Notes: generated by a model not told the origin, from the sequence alone. Numbered from the stretch's first letter, positions 50,978 to 60,821 are shown. The stretch is 64,000 nucleotides of DNA from Clostridium sp. SY8519 (GCF_000270305.1 NC_015737.1:368501-432500); one strand, 5' to 3'. Numbers and translations: made by a program.

Positions 50978-53563
50978 CTATTTTCTGCTGTAATACGTAT
51001 CTTCCATCGGAAGTGAGGTGCGGAATTTTCCATCCAGCGCATAGTAGGCGCCCTGCGCCGCAGGGGCGGTGGGAATTGTGGCGATTTCGCCGATTCCCTT
51101 TGCGCCGTAGGCAACTTCCAGCAGATTTTCTTTTTCCACATAAATCGCATGGATATCCGGAATGTCCGGTGCCCGAAGCAGCCCCAGCGTTCCGTATCTG
51201 GCCTGGGGCACGCCGTCCTTCAGCGGGAAGTCCTCTGTCAGGGCATATCCCATGCCCATGAGCACACCGCCTTCGATCTGGCCCTGAATTGATATCGGAT
51301 TCACCACTTTTCCCGAATCATGTGCCGCGTATACTTCCTTCACACGGCCCGCATCATCCAGGATCACTACATGGGTCGCATATCCGTATGCGATATGGCT
51401 CTTCGGATTCGGTTTATCTGCCCCCAGTTTGTCTGTGGGTTCAAAATATTCGTAGAAATATTCTCTGCCGTTTAACGCGCCCAGATCTCCGCCGCAGCCG
51501 CGCAGGTCTTCTGCCAGCCGGAAAGCGGCTTCCCGCACCGCCTCGCCGGTCAGCAGCGTCTGGCGGGAGCCGGAGGTGGTTCCGGAATCCGGCGCGTTCT
51601 CCGTACTGGCCACAGCATTGCGGATCCGGGACAGGGGAAGCCCGGTGGCTTCCGCCACGTCCTGGCAGAATACCGTCTGACAGCCCTGGCCGATATCCGA
51701 CGCTGCCGAATAAATAACGCAGGTGCCATCCTCGATGACCAGTCTGCAGCGTCCCTTGTCCGGAAGTCCTACGCCGACACCGGCATTTTTCATGGCGCAG
51801 GCGATTCCCGCGTGTCCCCGGTTTTTCTCATAAACTTCCCGGACCGCTTCCAGCGTTTCCTTCAGTGCGGTGGAGCAGTCCGCAATCTGTCCGTTCGGCA
51901 GAACCTTTCCCGGTTCGATCGCGTTGCGGTAACGAATTTCCCAGGGGGAAATTCCCACTTTTTCTGCCAGCAGGTTAATCATGGCTTCCAGGGCAAATTC
52001 ACTCTGACATACGCCAAAGCCCCGGAAAGCGCCTCCCGGCGGATTGTTGGTATAATACCCGTATCCGCGGATATCTGTGTTCTGGTAGCAGTAGGGCCCT
52101 ACGGAATGGGTGCAGGCCCGCTCCAGTACCGGTCCGCAAAGAGAAGCATAGGCCCCGGTATCAAAGTAAATATCACAGTCCAGGCCGGTGAAGATTCCGT
52201 TTTCATCACAGCCCAGTGTAAAGGTGCCTTCCATGGCATGCCGCTTCGGATGGAAACGAATCGATTCCTGACGGCTCATCTTTGCCTTGACCGGACGCTT
52301 GTAGATCCAGGCCGCCAGCGCAGCCAGATGCTGTACGGACACGTCTTCCTTGCCGCCGAATCCGCCGCCGATTAACTGATTTTCCACAACGATCCGCTCC
52401 GGCTCCCAGCCGAACATGATGGCCACTTCTTTTCGTGTGTCATAAGCCCCCTGATCCGTGCTGAGGATCTTGATGCCGTCTTTATACGGAAACGCCACCG
52501 CGCACTCCGGTTCCAGGAAGGCATGTTCTGTAAACGGCGTGGAGAACGATTCTGTTACGGTATAGGCGGATGCTTTCAGCGCTTCTGCCGCATTTCCGCG
52601 CACCACATGCCGCTGCTGGCAGAGATTGCCGTTGGGATGCAGTTTCGGCGCGTTTGGCGCCATGGCTTCTTTGATGCTGCACACCGGTTTCATCACTTCA
52701 TAATCGATGCGGATCAGGCTTTTGGCTTTTTCCAGGATTTCTTCGGTCTCCGCAACCACCAGACAGATGGCGTCTCCCACGGAACGGGTAATATCCCCCT
52801 CCGCAATCATGACATCCCAGTCCTGCTGGATATGTCCCACCTTGTTATTCGGCACATCAGCAGCTGTCAGCACACCCAGAACGCCTTTTACCGCAAGCGC
52901 TTTCGAAGCGTCTATCTTCTTTACTCTCGCACGGGGATAACGGCTGCGCACCGCCGACAGGTGCACCATCTCTTCCATATCGATGTCATCCGGATATTTT
53001 CCGTATCCCAGGACTTTCTTGCGCACATCCACACGGAATGCCCTGCTTCCGACACCGCCCGGGCCGTTTTCTCCTTTTTCCAGTTCTTCATCAATGGCGG
53101 CATCTCCCCGGAGAATCGCCGCTGCCAGCTGAATGCCTTCAATAATTTTCTTATATCCGGTACAGCGGCAGATATTGCCCCGCAGGGCATATTTGATCTC
53201 TTCTTCCGAAGGATCCGGCACCTGGTCAATCAGTGCCTTGCCGGCCATTACCATACCCGGGATACAGAATCCGCACTGTACGGACCCCTTGGATCCGAAG
53301 GCATAGACAAAAGCGTCCTTTTCCCGGTCGCTCAGCCCTTCCACCGTAAGGATCTGCCGCCCCACGGCACGGTCCGTCGTTAATACACAGGCTTTTACCG
53401 CTTTGCCGTCCACCACGATGGTGCAGGTTCCGCAGGCGCCCTCGCTGCATCCATCTTTGCAGGAGTAAAGATGCAGGTCATCTCTCAGATAACGGAGAAG
53501 GGATTTTCGCTCAGATGTGCTGCGTTCTACACCGTTCACGGTAAATGTATACATTTCTGCCAT
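50978..53563 (-). CDS. selenium-dependent xanthine dehydrogenase-type molybdenum hydroxylase
   Basis: An 861-residue fusion: an N-terminal [2Fe-2S] domain (C39, C44, C47, C59), the second [2Fe-2S] domain (C97, C100, C132, C134; QCGFCIPG and ICRCTGY), then from about 190 the two molybdopterin domains (VENQLIGGGFGGKED, GGAFRGFGVCQ, GTTSGSRQTL, and GAKGIGEIA with the presumed catalytic Glu). No FAD domain is present, so electrons must go to a partner such as the adjacent ferredoxin. The size and neighbours match the family annotated as selenium-dependent xanthine dehydrogenase. It contains no in-frame selenocysteine; the selenium is labile. The start follows GGGAGG. Confidence 0.9.
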   Translation of the reverse strand: MAEMYTFTVNGVERSTSERKSLLRYLRDDLHLYSCKDGCSEGACGTCTIVVDGKAVKACVLTTDRAVGRQILTVEGLSDREKDAFVYAFGSKGSVQCGFCIPGMVMAGKALIDQVPDPSEEEIKYALRGNICRCTGYKKIIEGIQLAAAILRGDAAIDEELEKGENGPGGVGSRAFRVDVRKKVLGYGKYPDDIDMEEMVHLSAVRSRYPRARVKKIDASKALAVKGVLGVLTAADVPNNKVGHIQQDWDVMIAEGDITRSVGDAICLVVAETEEILEKAKSLIRIDYEVMKPVCSIKEAMAPNAPKLHPNGNLCQQRHVVRGNAAEALKASAYTVTESFSTPFTEHAFLEPECAVAFPYKDGIKILSTDQGAYDTRKEVAIMFGWEPERIVVENQLIGGGFGGKEDVSVQHLAALAAWIYKRPVKAKMSRQESIRFHPKRHAMEGTFTLGCDENGIFTGLDCDIYFDTGAYASLCGPVLERACTHSVGPYCYQNTDIRGYGYYTNNPPGGAFRGFGVCQSEFALEAMINLLAEKVGISPWEIRYRNAIEPGKVLPNGQIADCSTALKETLEAVREVYEKNRGHAGIACAMKNAGVGVGLPDKGRCRLVIEDGTCVIYSAASDIGQGCQTVFCQDVAEATGLPLSRIRNAVASTENAPDSGTTSGSRQTLLTGEAVREAAFRLAEDLRGCGGDLGALNGREYFYEYFEPTDKLGADKPNPKSHIAYGYATHVVILDDAGRVKEVYAAHDSGKVVNPISIQGQIEGGVLMGMGYALTEDFPLKDGVPQARYGTLGLLRAPDIPDIHAIYVEKENLLEVAYGAKGIGEIATIPTAPAAQGAYYALDGKFRTSLPMEDTYYSRK

Positions 53564-53578
53564 TGTTGTCCCTCCTTC

Positions 53579-54061
53579 TCAGACTGCCGTAATTATTCCA
53601 TTGGCGTCGCGAATCACACCCCGGGGACATTTTACGGCACACATACCGCAGGCAATGCATTTGCCCGGATCAATCACAGCGCAGCAGTCAATGATGTGGA
53701 TCGCGTCTGACGGACAGTTCTTTTCACAGATCCCGCAGCCGATACAGCTGGTATCGCACTCTTTCCGCGCGTCTTTGCCTGCTTCCTGATTGCTGCACAG
53801 GGGCTGAATAGTATTTTCCGCCGGTTCCAGCCGGATCAGGTTCTGCGGACATGCCTTTACGCAGAGTCCGCAGCCGACACACAGTTCCCGGGATACCAGC
53901 GCCGCGCCCCGGTTTTCCGGGAAAGAAATGGCCTGGAGCCTGCAGGCTGCTTCACACAGCCCGCACTGTTTGCATCCATACCTGCATGCTAGACTCCCGT
54001 TTTCCAGATGAGACGCTCCATAGCAGTGGACTACCGCCACCTGTTTCTTTCTCTTTTTCAT
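53579..54061 (-). CDS. polyferredoxin with four [4Fe-4S] motifs
   Basis: A 160-residue cytosolic electron carrier with four cysteine clusters: CKQCGLCEAAC, CVGCGLCVKACP, CIGCGICEKNCP and CIACGMCAVKCP, plus a PLCSNQ/DTSC region; the layout resembles RnfB-type ferredoxin domains. It lies 15 bp before xdh and 14 bp after ygfK, so it probably carries electrons between the FAD-less hydroxylase and the YgfK flavoprotein. GGGTG precedes the ATG. Confidence 0.88.
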   Translation of the reverse strand: MKKRKKQVAVVHCYGASHLENGSLACRYGCKQCGLCEAACRLQAISFPENRGAALVSRELCVGCGLCVKACPQNLIRLEPAENTIQPLCSNQEAGKDARKECDTSCIGCGICEKNCPSDAIHIIDCCAVIDPGKCIACGMCAVKCPRGVIRDANGIITAV

Positions 54062-54075
54062 AAAATCACCCGCTT

Positions 54076-57069
54076 TTAACGCTCAATCAGATAGGAATAA
54101 TCCTTGATGACTGCGCGGATCACTGCAGCCGCATCTGCTGAAATCTGATCCAGCTGATCCTGCGTGCTGACTTCTTCTTTTCCGTCCAGGCGCACTTTCA
54201 CCGATCCGTCCGGAAGAAGCAGGAAGCCTTCATTTTCACTGTTGGTGAAATCTTCCTCATTCCAGAACAGGGTAAATTTGTCTTTGTAGGGTCTGCCGTT
54301 GTACGGACAGAAGACCGCGCAGTTGCCGCACTCGTTGCACATGCCGTCCACATGGATGATCTGGGCCTGGCATTTGCCCGGAACATGGATCGCCACATTG
54401 GCCCGGTTCGGACATACGTCAGCGCATACTTCACATACGGTCGCGCATCCCAGACATCTGCCATCCGGCTCTGCCGTCAGATCTGTGCTCAGCATGCCCT
54501 TCTTAAACAGATAGTTGTCCTCTGCGCCTGCCGCGTTTTCATCCGTGTATTTCTCAAAGCTGATTCCCGCGATGGCCGCAGCTGCTTTTGCCGCATCCGC
54601 AATGGCCTCTACAACAGTGGCCGGGCCGCGTCTGGAATCACCTGCGGCATAGATGCCTTCCACACTGGTCATCATGTTTTCATTGACTTCCGGACGGCCC
54701 TTGGCATCCATTGCCACCTTCATGCCTTCATACAGTGCGGTGTCAATGCGTTCGCCCACTGCCGCAATCACTGTGTCGGCCGGAACTTCTGTTTCTCTGC
54801 CGGTATCCTGCGGAGCTCTTCTGCCGGATGCGTCCGGAGCGCCCAGTTCCATGACAGAACACTTCAGCACGCCGTCTTTTACGCCGATGGGCGCCAGCAG
54901 TTCCATGAATTCCACGCCGTCATCGATGGCCATCTGCAGTTCTTCCTCATCTGCCGGCATATATCTTCTGGTGCGTCGGTATACCAGACGAACCTTCTCC
55001 ACACCGTTGATGCGTTTCGCTGCCCGGGCAACGTCCATGGCTGTATTTCCGCCGCCTAAAACGACTACGTTTTTGCCGAGAGACACGTTTTCCGGATTTT
55101 TCTTCGCCTGCTCCAGGAACTCAATGGCATCCAGAGCTTCGCCGTAGTTCAGATGCGCATTTCCGGGGTTCCATGCGCCAACGGATACGATGATGTCTGT
55201 ATATCCCTGATCTTTTAATTCCTGCAGAGACTTCACTTCTGTGCCCAGACGGAATTCCGCGCCGTATGCCTTGCACAGCTCCACATCTTTGTCGATGGTT
55301 TCGTCTGAGATTCTGAATGCGGGAATCACATTGCGTACGATACCGCCCAGGTTCTGCTGCCGTTCAAATACTGTAACGGGAACTCCTGCTCTTGACAGGA
55401 AAGATGCTGCGGAAAGTCCTGCCGGACCGCCGCCGATGACTGCGACTTTTTTGCCGGTCTGCGGGCTGGCAGCTTTCAGCTTCGGAAGCACTTTGCTGTA
55501 TGCCTGTTCCGCTGCAGCGAGTTTGGTCTCCCGGATGTGCAGCGTCTCCTCGTAGTAATTGCGCATACATTTGTCCCCGCAGTGATGCGGGCAGATGGTT
55601 CCTGTGATAAACGGAAGGGCATTGCGCTCCAGGATGATATCCAGAGCCTTCTCTGCCTTTCCTTCCACCATTGCCTGCAGATACGCCGGGATATCCTGGT
55701 GAATCGGACAGCCTTCCCGGCAGGGAGCTGTAAAGCAGTCAAACAGCGGCAGCTTCTTGTCCATATGGCGTTCCGGCAGCGGTTTCACCGGTTTTCTGTA
55801 CAGATCGCTTTCCATCACATCGTCGTCGATGGTCTGTACCGCAGCAACGCTGACGCCTGCAAACCGTTCGTTTCCGCACTCCATTAACTCATCCGCGATC
55901 TGGCTCATGCGCTGATATCCGCCGGGTTTCAGGACATTGGTGGCCATGGTGATAGGCCAGATGCCGGCATCAAACAGAGATTTGATATTGTAAATGGTGG
56001 CACCGCCGGAATAGGAAATCCGCAGCTTGCCGTCAAACTCCTCTGTCAGCAGGCGGGCCAGGTGAATACTCAGCGGGAACAGGGAGCGGCCGGACATATA
56101 CATTTCTTCACTGGGCAGCTCATTGGCTTTCACATCCACCGGGAAGGTATTGGTGATTTTAACGCCGAATTCCAGTCCTTTTTCCGCCGTCAGTTTCAGC
56201 AGACGCCGGAACATAGGGATGGCATCCTTCCACTGCAGGTCTTCCAGGAAATGATGGTCATCAAAGGCGATATAATCAAATCCGAGAGAATCCAGTCTCT
56301 TTCTGGCATATTCATAGCCCAGAAGGGTCGGGTTGCATTTGATGAATGTATGCAGATTTTTCTCTGTAATCAGATAGGTGGCGATCCGCTCGATCTCATC
56401 CGGCGGACATCCGTGAAGCGTGGATTCTGTAATGGAATCGGAAATCCGTGAACTGATGCCGCGGATATACGCCTCGTCCACATTGGTAAACTGATCTGCA
56501 TGATCCAGTGCCCACTGGATGCAGGTCTGGAACACTTCCGTATCCCGTGCATCCATCATCTGGTCTATGTAAGTATTCACTTTTTCGGATTTGATTCCCT
56601 CCAGGTCGTATCCCACAGACATGTTGAACACAAATCCGTCCGGATCACCCAGATTCAGCTCTTTTGCGAGAATCTTGCAGACTACCCATGCTTTTACATA
56701 CTCTTCAAAAGCCTGGGGTACATATAATTCGGTTGACCACTCACAGTTATAGCACTCATCCCCTGCAGTAATGCACGGTTTGCTTACACAGGCAGAGAGT
56801 TCCGCACCGTCCATAACCTGTACGGTCTTTAACTCGAAGAAACGGGAACCTGCCACGTAAGACGCGATAATGTTCTGCGCCAGCTGAGTATTCGGTCCTG
56901 CTGCAGGTCCGAAGGGAGACTCAATCTTTTCTTCATAGATCGGAAGCGCCTGTCCATTGGTATGGCGCACAATTTTCTCGATGCCGAAAATACTTCCTTT
57001 CTCCCTGTACTCTGTCAGTACCCAGTTCATAAGATGTCCGATAGACATTGGCCGCATAAGATCACTCAT
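54076..57069 (-). CDS. ygfK: YgfK-type Fe-S flavoprotein (annotated as putative selenate reductase subunit)
   Basis: A 997-residue protein: an N-terminal part (1-400) resembling a dihydroorotate/dihydropyrimidine dehydrogenase barrel (ESPFGPAAGPNTQLAQN, NPTLLGYEY, ISYSGGATIYN), a GltD-like Fe-S/FAD/NAD(P)H module (CREGCPIHQDIPAYL; VAVIGGGPAGLSAASFL; VVVLGGGNTAMDVA; GIYAAGDSRRGPA) and C-terminal [4Fe-4S] motifs (CLGCATVCEVCADVCPN, CNECGNCAVFCPYNG). The layout suggests NAD(P)H-linked redox chemistry on a purine-derived ring. Selenate reduction is a historic label, not supported here. AGGAGG precedes the ATG. Confidence 0.9.
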   Translation of the reverse strand: MSDLMRPMSIGHLMNWVLTEYREKGSIFGIEKIVRHTNGQALPIYEEKIESPFGPAAGPNTQLAQNIIASYVAGSRFFELKTVQVMDGAELSACVSKPCITAGDECYNCEWSTELYVPQAFEEYVKAWVVCKILAKELNLGDPDGFVFNMSVGYDLEGIKSEKVNTYIDQMMDARDTEVFQTCIQWALDHADQFTNVDEAYIRGISSRISDSITESTLHGCPPDEIERIATYLITEKNLHTFIKCNPTLLGYEYARKRLDSLGFDYIAFDDHHFLEDLQWKDAIPMFRRLLKLTAEKGLEFGVKITNTFPVDVKANELPSEEMYMSGRSLFPLSIHLARLLTEEFDGKLRISYSGGATIYNIKSLFDAGIWPITMATNVLKPGGYQRMSQIADELMECGNERFAGVSVAAVQTIDDDVMESDLYRKPVKPLPERHMDKKLPLFDCFTAPCREGCPIHQDIPAYLQAMVEGKAEKALDIILERNALPFITGTICPHHCGDKCMRNYYEETLHIRETKLAAAEQAYSKVLPKLKAASPQTGKKVAVIGGGPAGLSAASFLSRAGVPVTVFERQQNLGGIVRNVIPAFRISDETIDKDVELCKAYGAEFRLGTEVKSLQELKDQGYTDIIVSVGAWNPGNAHLNYGEALDAIEFLEQAKKNPENVSLGKNVVVLGGGNTAMDVARAAKRINGVEKVRLVYRRTRRYMPADEEELQMAIDDGVEFMELLAPIGVKDGVLKCSVMELGAPDASGRRAPQDTGRETEVPADTVIAAVGERIDTALYEGMKVAMDAKGRPEVNENMMTSVEGIYAAGDSRRGPATVVEAIADAAKAAAAIAGISFEKYTDENAAGAEDNYLFKKGMLSTDLTAEPDGRCLGCATVCEVCADVCPNRANVAIHVPGKCQAQIIHVDGMCNECGNCAVFCPYNGRPYKDKFTLFWNEEDFTNSENEGFLLLPDGSVKVRLDGKEEVSTQDQLDQISADAAAVIRAVIKDYSYLIER

Positions 57070-57120
57070 AGTTTTCCTCCTGTGATATCACACTCCCGCT
57101 GAACGGAGCTGATCTTTGTT

Positions 57121-57143
57121 TTTTGATTTTTTGTTTATCAAAA
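57121..57143 (-). promoter_or_regulatory. dyad with AAACAAAAA core upstream of ygfK
   Basis: Minus-strand TTTTGAT-AAACAAAAA-ATCAAAA, a perfect 7-bp dyad around the same A-rich core as the candidate operators. TTGACT lies just upstream, but no good -10 box follows. Confidence 0.35.
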
Positions 57144-57232
57144 GTCAATTGCTACGCCCGATACCTAATGTCCAGCTATGTATCCCAAGCCGCTTGAAGG
57201 ACTTTTTTCTGAATGATTCAGTTGTTTTTTGT

Positions 57233-58573
57233 TTAATATACTCTGTGATTCAGTTCGCCCCAGAGTTTCTTGCTCTGTTCCATGGTCCACGCATTGATCT
57301 TCTCTTCGTCAATTCCCACAAACTCACGGTCCTTGTAGAGCACTTTTCCATTAATCACTGTCGTTCTGCAGTTCTTGCCCATCATGCCGAACAGCATGTG
57401 GCCGTCGATATTTTCCTCGGAGAACGGTGTGAATGGCTTGTAGTCCATGACAATAACATCCGCAGCCGCGCCTTCTTTCAGGACGCCGAGGGTTCTTCCG
57501 AAATACTTCTCCGCGATGACGCGGTTGTTCTCGAACAGCATCTGCGTGTCTTCACAGAATCCCACGTTCGGCAGGCAGGCGTTATGTCTCTGAATGATCA
57601 GGAACACTTTCATGCTTTCCAGCATATCATGGGTATAGGCATCGGTACCCATTCCCACGGTAATGCCCTTTGCCATCATCTGAAGCACCGGTGAGCATCC
57701 CACTGCATTTCCCATGTTGGATTCCGGATTGTTGACAACCATGGTTCCTGTTTCTTTGATGATATCCATCTCGGAAGGGCTGATATGGATGCAGTGTCCC
57801 AGCATGGTCTTCTCTCCCAGAATGCCGTTGTAAAGCAGGCGGTTCACCGGACGGCAGCCGTAATTCTGCAGGCTGTCATAGACATCATTCATGCCTTCTG
57901 CCACATGGATGTGGAATCCGGTCATGCCGTCGTTTGCTTCCACCATTTTCTCGAAGGTTCTGTCTGAAATGGTAAACAGGGCATGTCCGCCGAACATTGC
58001 CTTCACCATCGGATCATCCGCGTCTTTGGCCCATTTGGCAAAATCCGCGTTCTCCTGAATGCTCTGGGCTGTTTTCTCTTCTCCGTCCCGCTCGGACACT
58101 TCATAGCACAGACAGGAACGGATGCCGATTTCCTTTACCACATCCTTGATGGCAAATAAGGAACCCGGAATCTCGCCGAAGCTTGCATGATGGTCAAAGA
58201 TGGTGGTGACGCCGTCCCGGATGCAGTCCAGTACTGTCGCATAGGCGCTGGCTCTGGTTCCGTCCAGCGTCAGATGGCGGTCAATATTCCACCAGGTGCC
58301 GTCCAGCACTTCCAGGAAATTTGTGGGATTGTTGCCCGCAATCGCAAGTCCCCGGGCAAGTCCGGAATAGATATGCGTATGGGCATTGATCAGCCCCGGC
58401 ATAATAATTCCGCCCTGCGCGTCTACAAATTCCGCTGCCGGATACTTTTTCTTCATGGCATCCAGGGCACCGACTTCCTGAATGGTATCCCCGTCAATCA
58501 CGACAGCTCCGTCTTTCAGATACGGCTGTTCGGCATCTCTTGTAATTACCTGACCGTTACCAATTAATAACAT
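57233..58573 (-). CDS. ssnA: putative aminohydrolase SsnA
   Basis: A 446-residue amidohydrolase-superfamily enzyme: MPGLINAHTHIYSGLARG (metal His65, His67), FHIHVAEG, LGHCIHIS, GMGTDAYTHDM and a C-terminal beta domain. It is close to guanine deaminase and chlorohydrolases; in purine-degrading clusters SsnA is expected to open or deaminate a ring intermediate. It heads the ssnA-ygfK-ferredoxin-xdh block and is divergent from the PAS/HTH regulator. AGGAGGAATAAAAA precedes the ATG. Confidence 0.92.
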   Translation of the reverse strand: MLLIGNGQVITRDAEQPYLKDGAVVIDGDTIQEVGALDAMKKKYPAAEFVDAQGGIIMPGLINAHTHIYSGLARGLAIAGNNPTNFLEVLDGTWWNIDRHLTLDGTRASAYATVLDCIRDGVTTIFDHHASFGEIPGSLFAIKDVVKEIGIRSCLCYEVSERDGEEKTAQSIQENADFAKWAKDADDPMVKAMFGGHALFTISDRTFEKMVEANDGMTGFHIHVAEGMNDVYDSLQNYGCRPVNRLLYNGILGEKTMLGHCIHISPSEMDIIKETGTMVVNNPESNMGNAVGCSPVLQMMAKGITVGMGTDAYTHDMLESMKVFLIIQRHNACLPNVGFCEDTQMLFENNRVIAEKYFGRTLGVLKEGAAADVIVMDYKPFTPFSEENIDGHMLFGMMGKNCRTTVINGKVLYKDREFVGIDEEKINAWTMEQSKKLWGELNHRVY

Positions 58574-58598
58574 TTTTTATTCCTCCTAAGTAGTTTTC

Positions 58599-58627
58599 TT
58601 GTTTTTCCGGATTGCTGTTGTTATAAT
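58599..58627 (+). promoter_or_regulatory. promoter of the PAS/HTH regulator
   Basis: TTGTTT (58599-58604), 17 bp, TATAAT (58622-58627); the divergent ssnA promoter must overlap this 96-bp gap. Confidence 0.6.
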
Positions 58628-58669
58628 GAATTCAGATTCTTACGATCATTCTCTTGAAAGGTGTTCAAA

Positions 58670-59308
58670 ATGAAAAAATCATTAATCGAGTTCTATACCC
58701 GCCTCGCAAAAGGGATTGCAGCAGAATTCGGTCCCAACTGTGAAGTCGTAATCCACGATCTGCAGGGCGGCGACCATGAGCATTCCATTATTGCCATTGA
58801 AAATGGCCATGTCACCGGCCGGCAGGTGGGAGACGGCCCGTCTCACATTGTTCTGGAAGCCCTGCAGCACAGCACAGAGTGGCAGCACGACCGCCTGGCT
58901 TATCTGACGAAAACGAGAGACGGCAAGATTCTGAAATCCAGTACCATTTACATCCGCGATGACAATAACCGCATCATCGGGATCTTCGGAATCAACTATG
59001 ACATCACCCTGATGCTTGCCATGAGTGAACAGTTAAAATCCTTCACCGGCACCAGCGAGACCAACGAAGAAGCTCCGGTCGCGCTGAATGTGGCTGATCT
59101 GCTGGATGAGCTGATCGACCAGAGCATCCGCCAGGTCGGAAAACCCGTTCCCCTGATGAAAAAAGAGGATAAAGTCCAGGTAATCCGACTGCTGAACGAA
59201 GCCGGCGCATTTCTGATTACAAAATCCGGCCCGAAAGTGTGCAAGCATCTCGGCATATCCAAATACACGCTTTACAGCTATCTGGACGAAGTCAAAGCCG
59301 ACAGCTGA
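58670..59308 (+). CDS. YheO-like PAS/HTH (DauR-type) transcriptional regulator
   Basis: A 212-residue protein: an N-terminal YheO-like PAS domain at about 10-115 (LAKGIAAEFGPNCEVVIHDL, IIAIENGHVTGRQVGD, STIYIRDDNNRIIGIFGINYD) and a C-terminal helix-turn-helix (DKVQVIRLLNEAGAFLITKSG, HLGISKYTLYSYLDEV). DauR-type regulators control catabolic operons in response to a small ligand. Set between ssnA and the permease gene, it is the obvious candidate purine-regulon regulator. ATG 58670 has AAAGGTG; an in-frame GTG at 58661 is less likely. Confidence 0.88.
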   Translation: MKKSLIEFYTRLAKGIAAEFGPNCEVVIHDLQGGDHEHSIIAIENGHVTGRQVGDGPSHIVLEALQHSTEWQHDRLAYLTKTRDGKILKSSTIYIRDDNNRIIGIFGINYDITLMLAMSEQLKSFTGTSETNEEAPVALNVADLLDELIDQSIRQVGKPVPLMKKEDKVQVIRLLNEAGAFLITKSGPKVCKHLGISKYTLYSYLDEVKADS

Positions 59309-59328
59309 CCGCCCGTCTTCCGAAACCG

Positions 59329-59358
59329 CTCCTGAGGATTTAATCCTCAGGAGTTTCT
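59329..59358 (+). terminator. terminator between the regulator and the permease
   Basis: CTCCTGAGGAT / ATCCTCAGGAG stem with 3-nt loop, then TTTCTTC. The loop holds the stop codon of the convergent permease gene. Confidence 0.75.
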
Positions 59359-60761
59359 TCTTTTATGGTTTCCACTTTTTCTTCTTTTTCTTTCGGAATA
59401 ATCAGATTGAGAATAATTGCCATCAGGGTGGCCACTACTACTGATGAAGTTCCGAATACTGTGTTCACCCAGGACGGGAAGCCCGGTCCGGTCAGGCATC
59501 CGCTTACCTGTGTAATACCTACGCCCAGTGCTACGGACATGCCTACCACCGTTGTCTTGCGCGGTGTCAGTCCCCCTTTGGTGAACAGCCGGATACCTGT
59601 CATGGCGATCTGCGCGAATACGGATAAGGTGGCGCCGCCGATTACCGCCTGGGGAATTGTTGTCAGCAGAGCGGACAGACTGGGAATCAGGCCCGCAGCC
59701 AGCAGAATCAGCGCTGCTACCAGGAATACGATACGGTTCACGACTTTATTTACGGTAACAATACCTACGTTCTGGCTGTAGCTTGCGGTAGGAAGGCCGC
59801 CGAAGAAGGCGCCGACGATACTCATCAGGCCCTGGGTCACGATACCGCCCTGCAGCTCTTTGTCTGTCGGGATCCGATCCATGCCGCCGACGGTTGTGGA
59901 GGTAAGATCACCGATGGTCTGTACAGAATTCACAATATACACAATTGCCAGTGATGCGCAGGCAGCCGGTACAAACTCTATTTTGAAATGCATGAACTGA
60001 GGAACCGAAACCACCGATGAGGTATTCAGCACACTGGAGAAATCCACCATTCCCAGGCACAGCGACACAATATAACCTACAATCATGCCCCAGAACAGAG
60101 AGCCCAGCTTCAGCACCCCTTTGGTAAAGTTGTTCAGAACCAGCACCACCGCGAAAGTAATCAGAGCCACCAGCCAGTTTCTGGTGCCGCCGAATCCTTC
60201 TGTTCCCGCTCCGCCGGCCATATAACGCACAGCTGTGGGATACAGGGAAAGACCTATGGTAAAGATAACCGTACCGGTCACCACATCCGGGAACAGCCTG
60301 CGGATCTGTTTGACAAAAATGCCAAACACAATCGCCACCAGACCTCCGACAATCTCCGCTCCCATGATGGTTCCGATATTAAACTGTCCGCCGATGGCTT
60401 CCAGCGTCGGCACATACGCGAAACTGGTACCCATGATTACCGGAAGTCCGGCGCCGATCCTGCCGAAAATCGGAAACAGCTGAAGCAATGTGGCGATCGC
60501 CGTCAGAATCAAAGCCGCCTGAATCATCATGGTCTTTTCTTCCGGGGCTAAATTACAGACGCCTGCAACGATGATAGACGGTGTGATAACACCTACCACT
60601 GCCGCCAGCACATGCTGCAGACTCAGCGGAATCAGTTTTCCGGCGCTGGGCGCTCCCCCTTTGAACTCATAGAGAATCGTCTCATCTCCCCGCGGTGCTG
60701 CAATCGTTTCTTTTTTCATAAACATTTTCGGAAAACAGGGGATCCGTTTATTTTTTAGCAA
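59340..60761 (-). CDS. NCS2-family xanthine/uric acid permease
   Basis: A 473-residue membrane protein with about 12-14 helices of the nucleobase:cation symporter-2 family (ALPVIMGTSFAYVPTLEAIGG-like segment, QTIGDLTSTTVGG, SYSQNVGIVTVNKVVNR). The QNxGxxxxNKVVNR motif fits the xanthine/urate branch more than the uracil branch. It should import the substrate of the island. The TTG at 60761 has AAGGA 8 nt upstream; ATGs at 60725 and 60719 lack a site but cannot be excluded. Its promoter carries the shared operator motif. Confidence 0.9.
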   Translation of the reverse strand: MLKNKRIPCFPKMFMKKETIAAPRGDETILYEFKGGAPSAGKLIPLSLQHVLAAVVGVITPSIIVAGVCNLAPEEKTMMIQAALILTAIATLLQLFPIFGRIGAGLPVIMGTSFAYVPTLEAIGGQFNIGTIMGAEIVGGLVAIVFGIFVKQIRRLFPDVVTGTVIFTIGLSLYPTAVRYMAGGAGTEGFGGTRNWLVALITFAVVLVLNNFTKGVLKLGSLFWGMIVGYIVSLCLGMVDFSSVLNTSSVVSVPQFMHFKIEFVPAACASLAIVYIVNSVQTIGDLTSTTVGGMDRIPTDKELQGGIVTQGLMSIVGAFFGGLPTASYSQNVGIVTVNKVVNRIVFLVAALILLAAGLIPSLSALLTTIPQAVIGGATLSVFAQIAMTGIRLFTKGGLTPRKTTVVGMSVALGVGITQVSGCLTGPGFPSWVNTVFGTSSVVVATLMAIILNLIIPKEKEEKVETIKEETPED

Positions 60762-60810
60762 ACCTGTTTTCCTTCCTCCTGTATGCTAAAACAATTTCTT
60801 TGCTAAAAAA

Positions 60811-60821
60811 TTTTTGTTAGG
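60811..60821 (-). promoter_or_regulatory. candidate purine-regulon operator (permease)
   Basis: Minus-strand CCTAACAAAAA, 3 bp after the -10 box. A further AACAAAAAGTAAG copy lies upstream at 60925-60937, matching the ygeX site. Confidence 0.45.

Noticed and set aside
50978..53563. Selenocysteine-encoding TGA in the hydroxylase
   Set aside because: The frame is uninterrupted and the family carries labile, non-Sec selenium.
54076..57069. Selenate reductase function for YgfK
   Set aside because: The label is historical; domain content and neighbours fit purine catabolism and no selenate-reductase molybdopterin subunit is adjacent.
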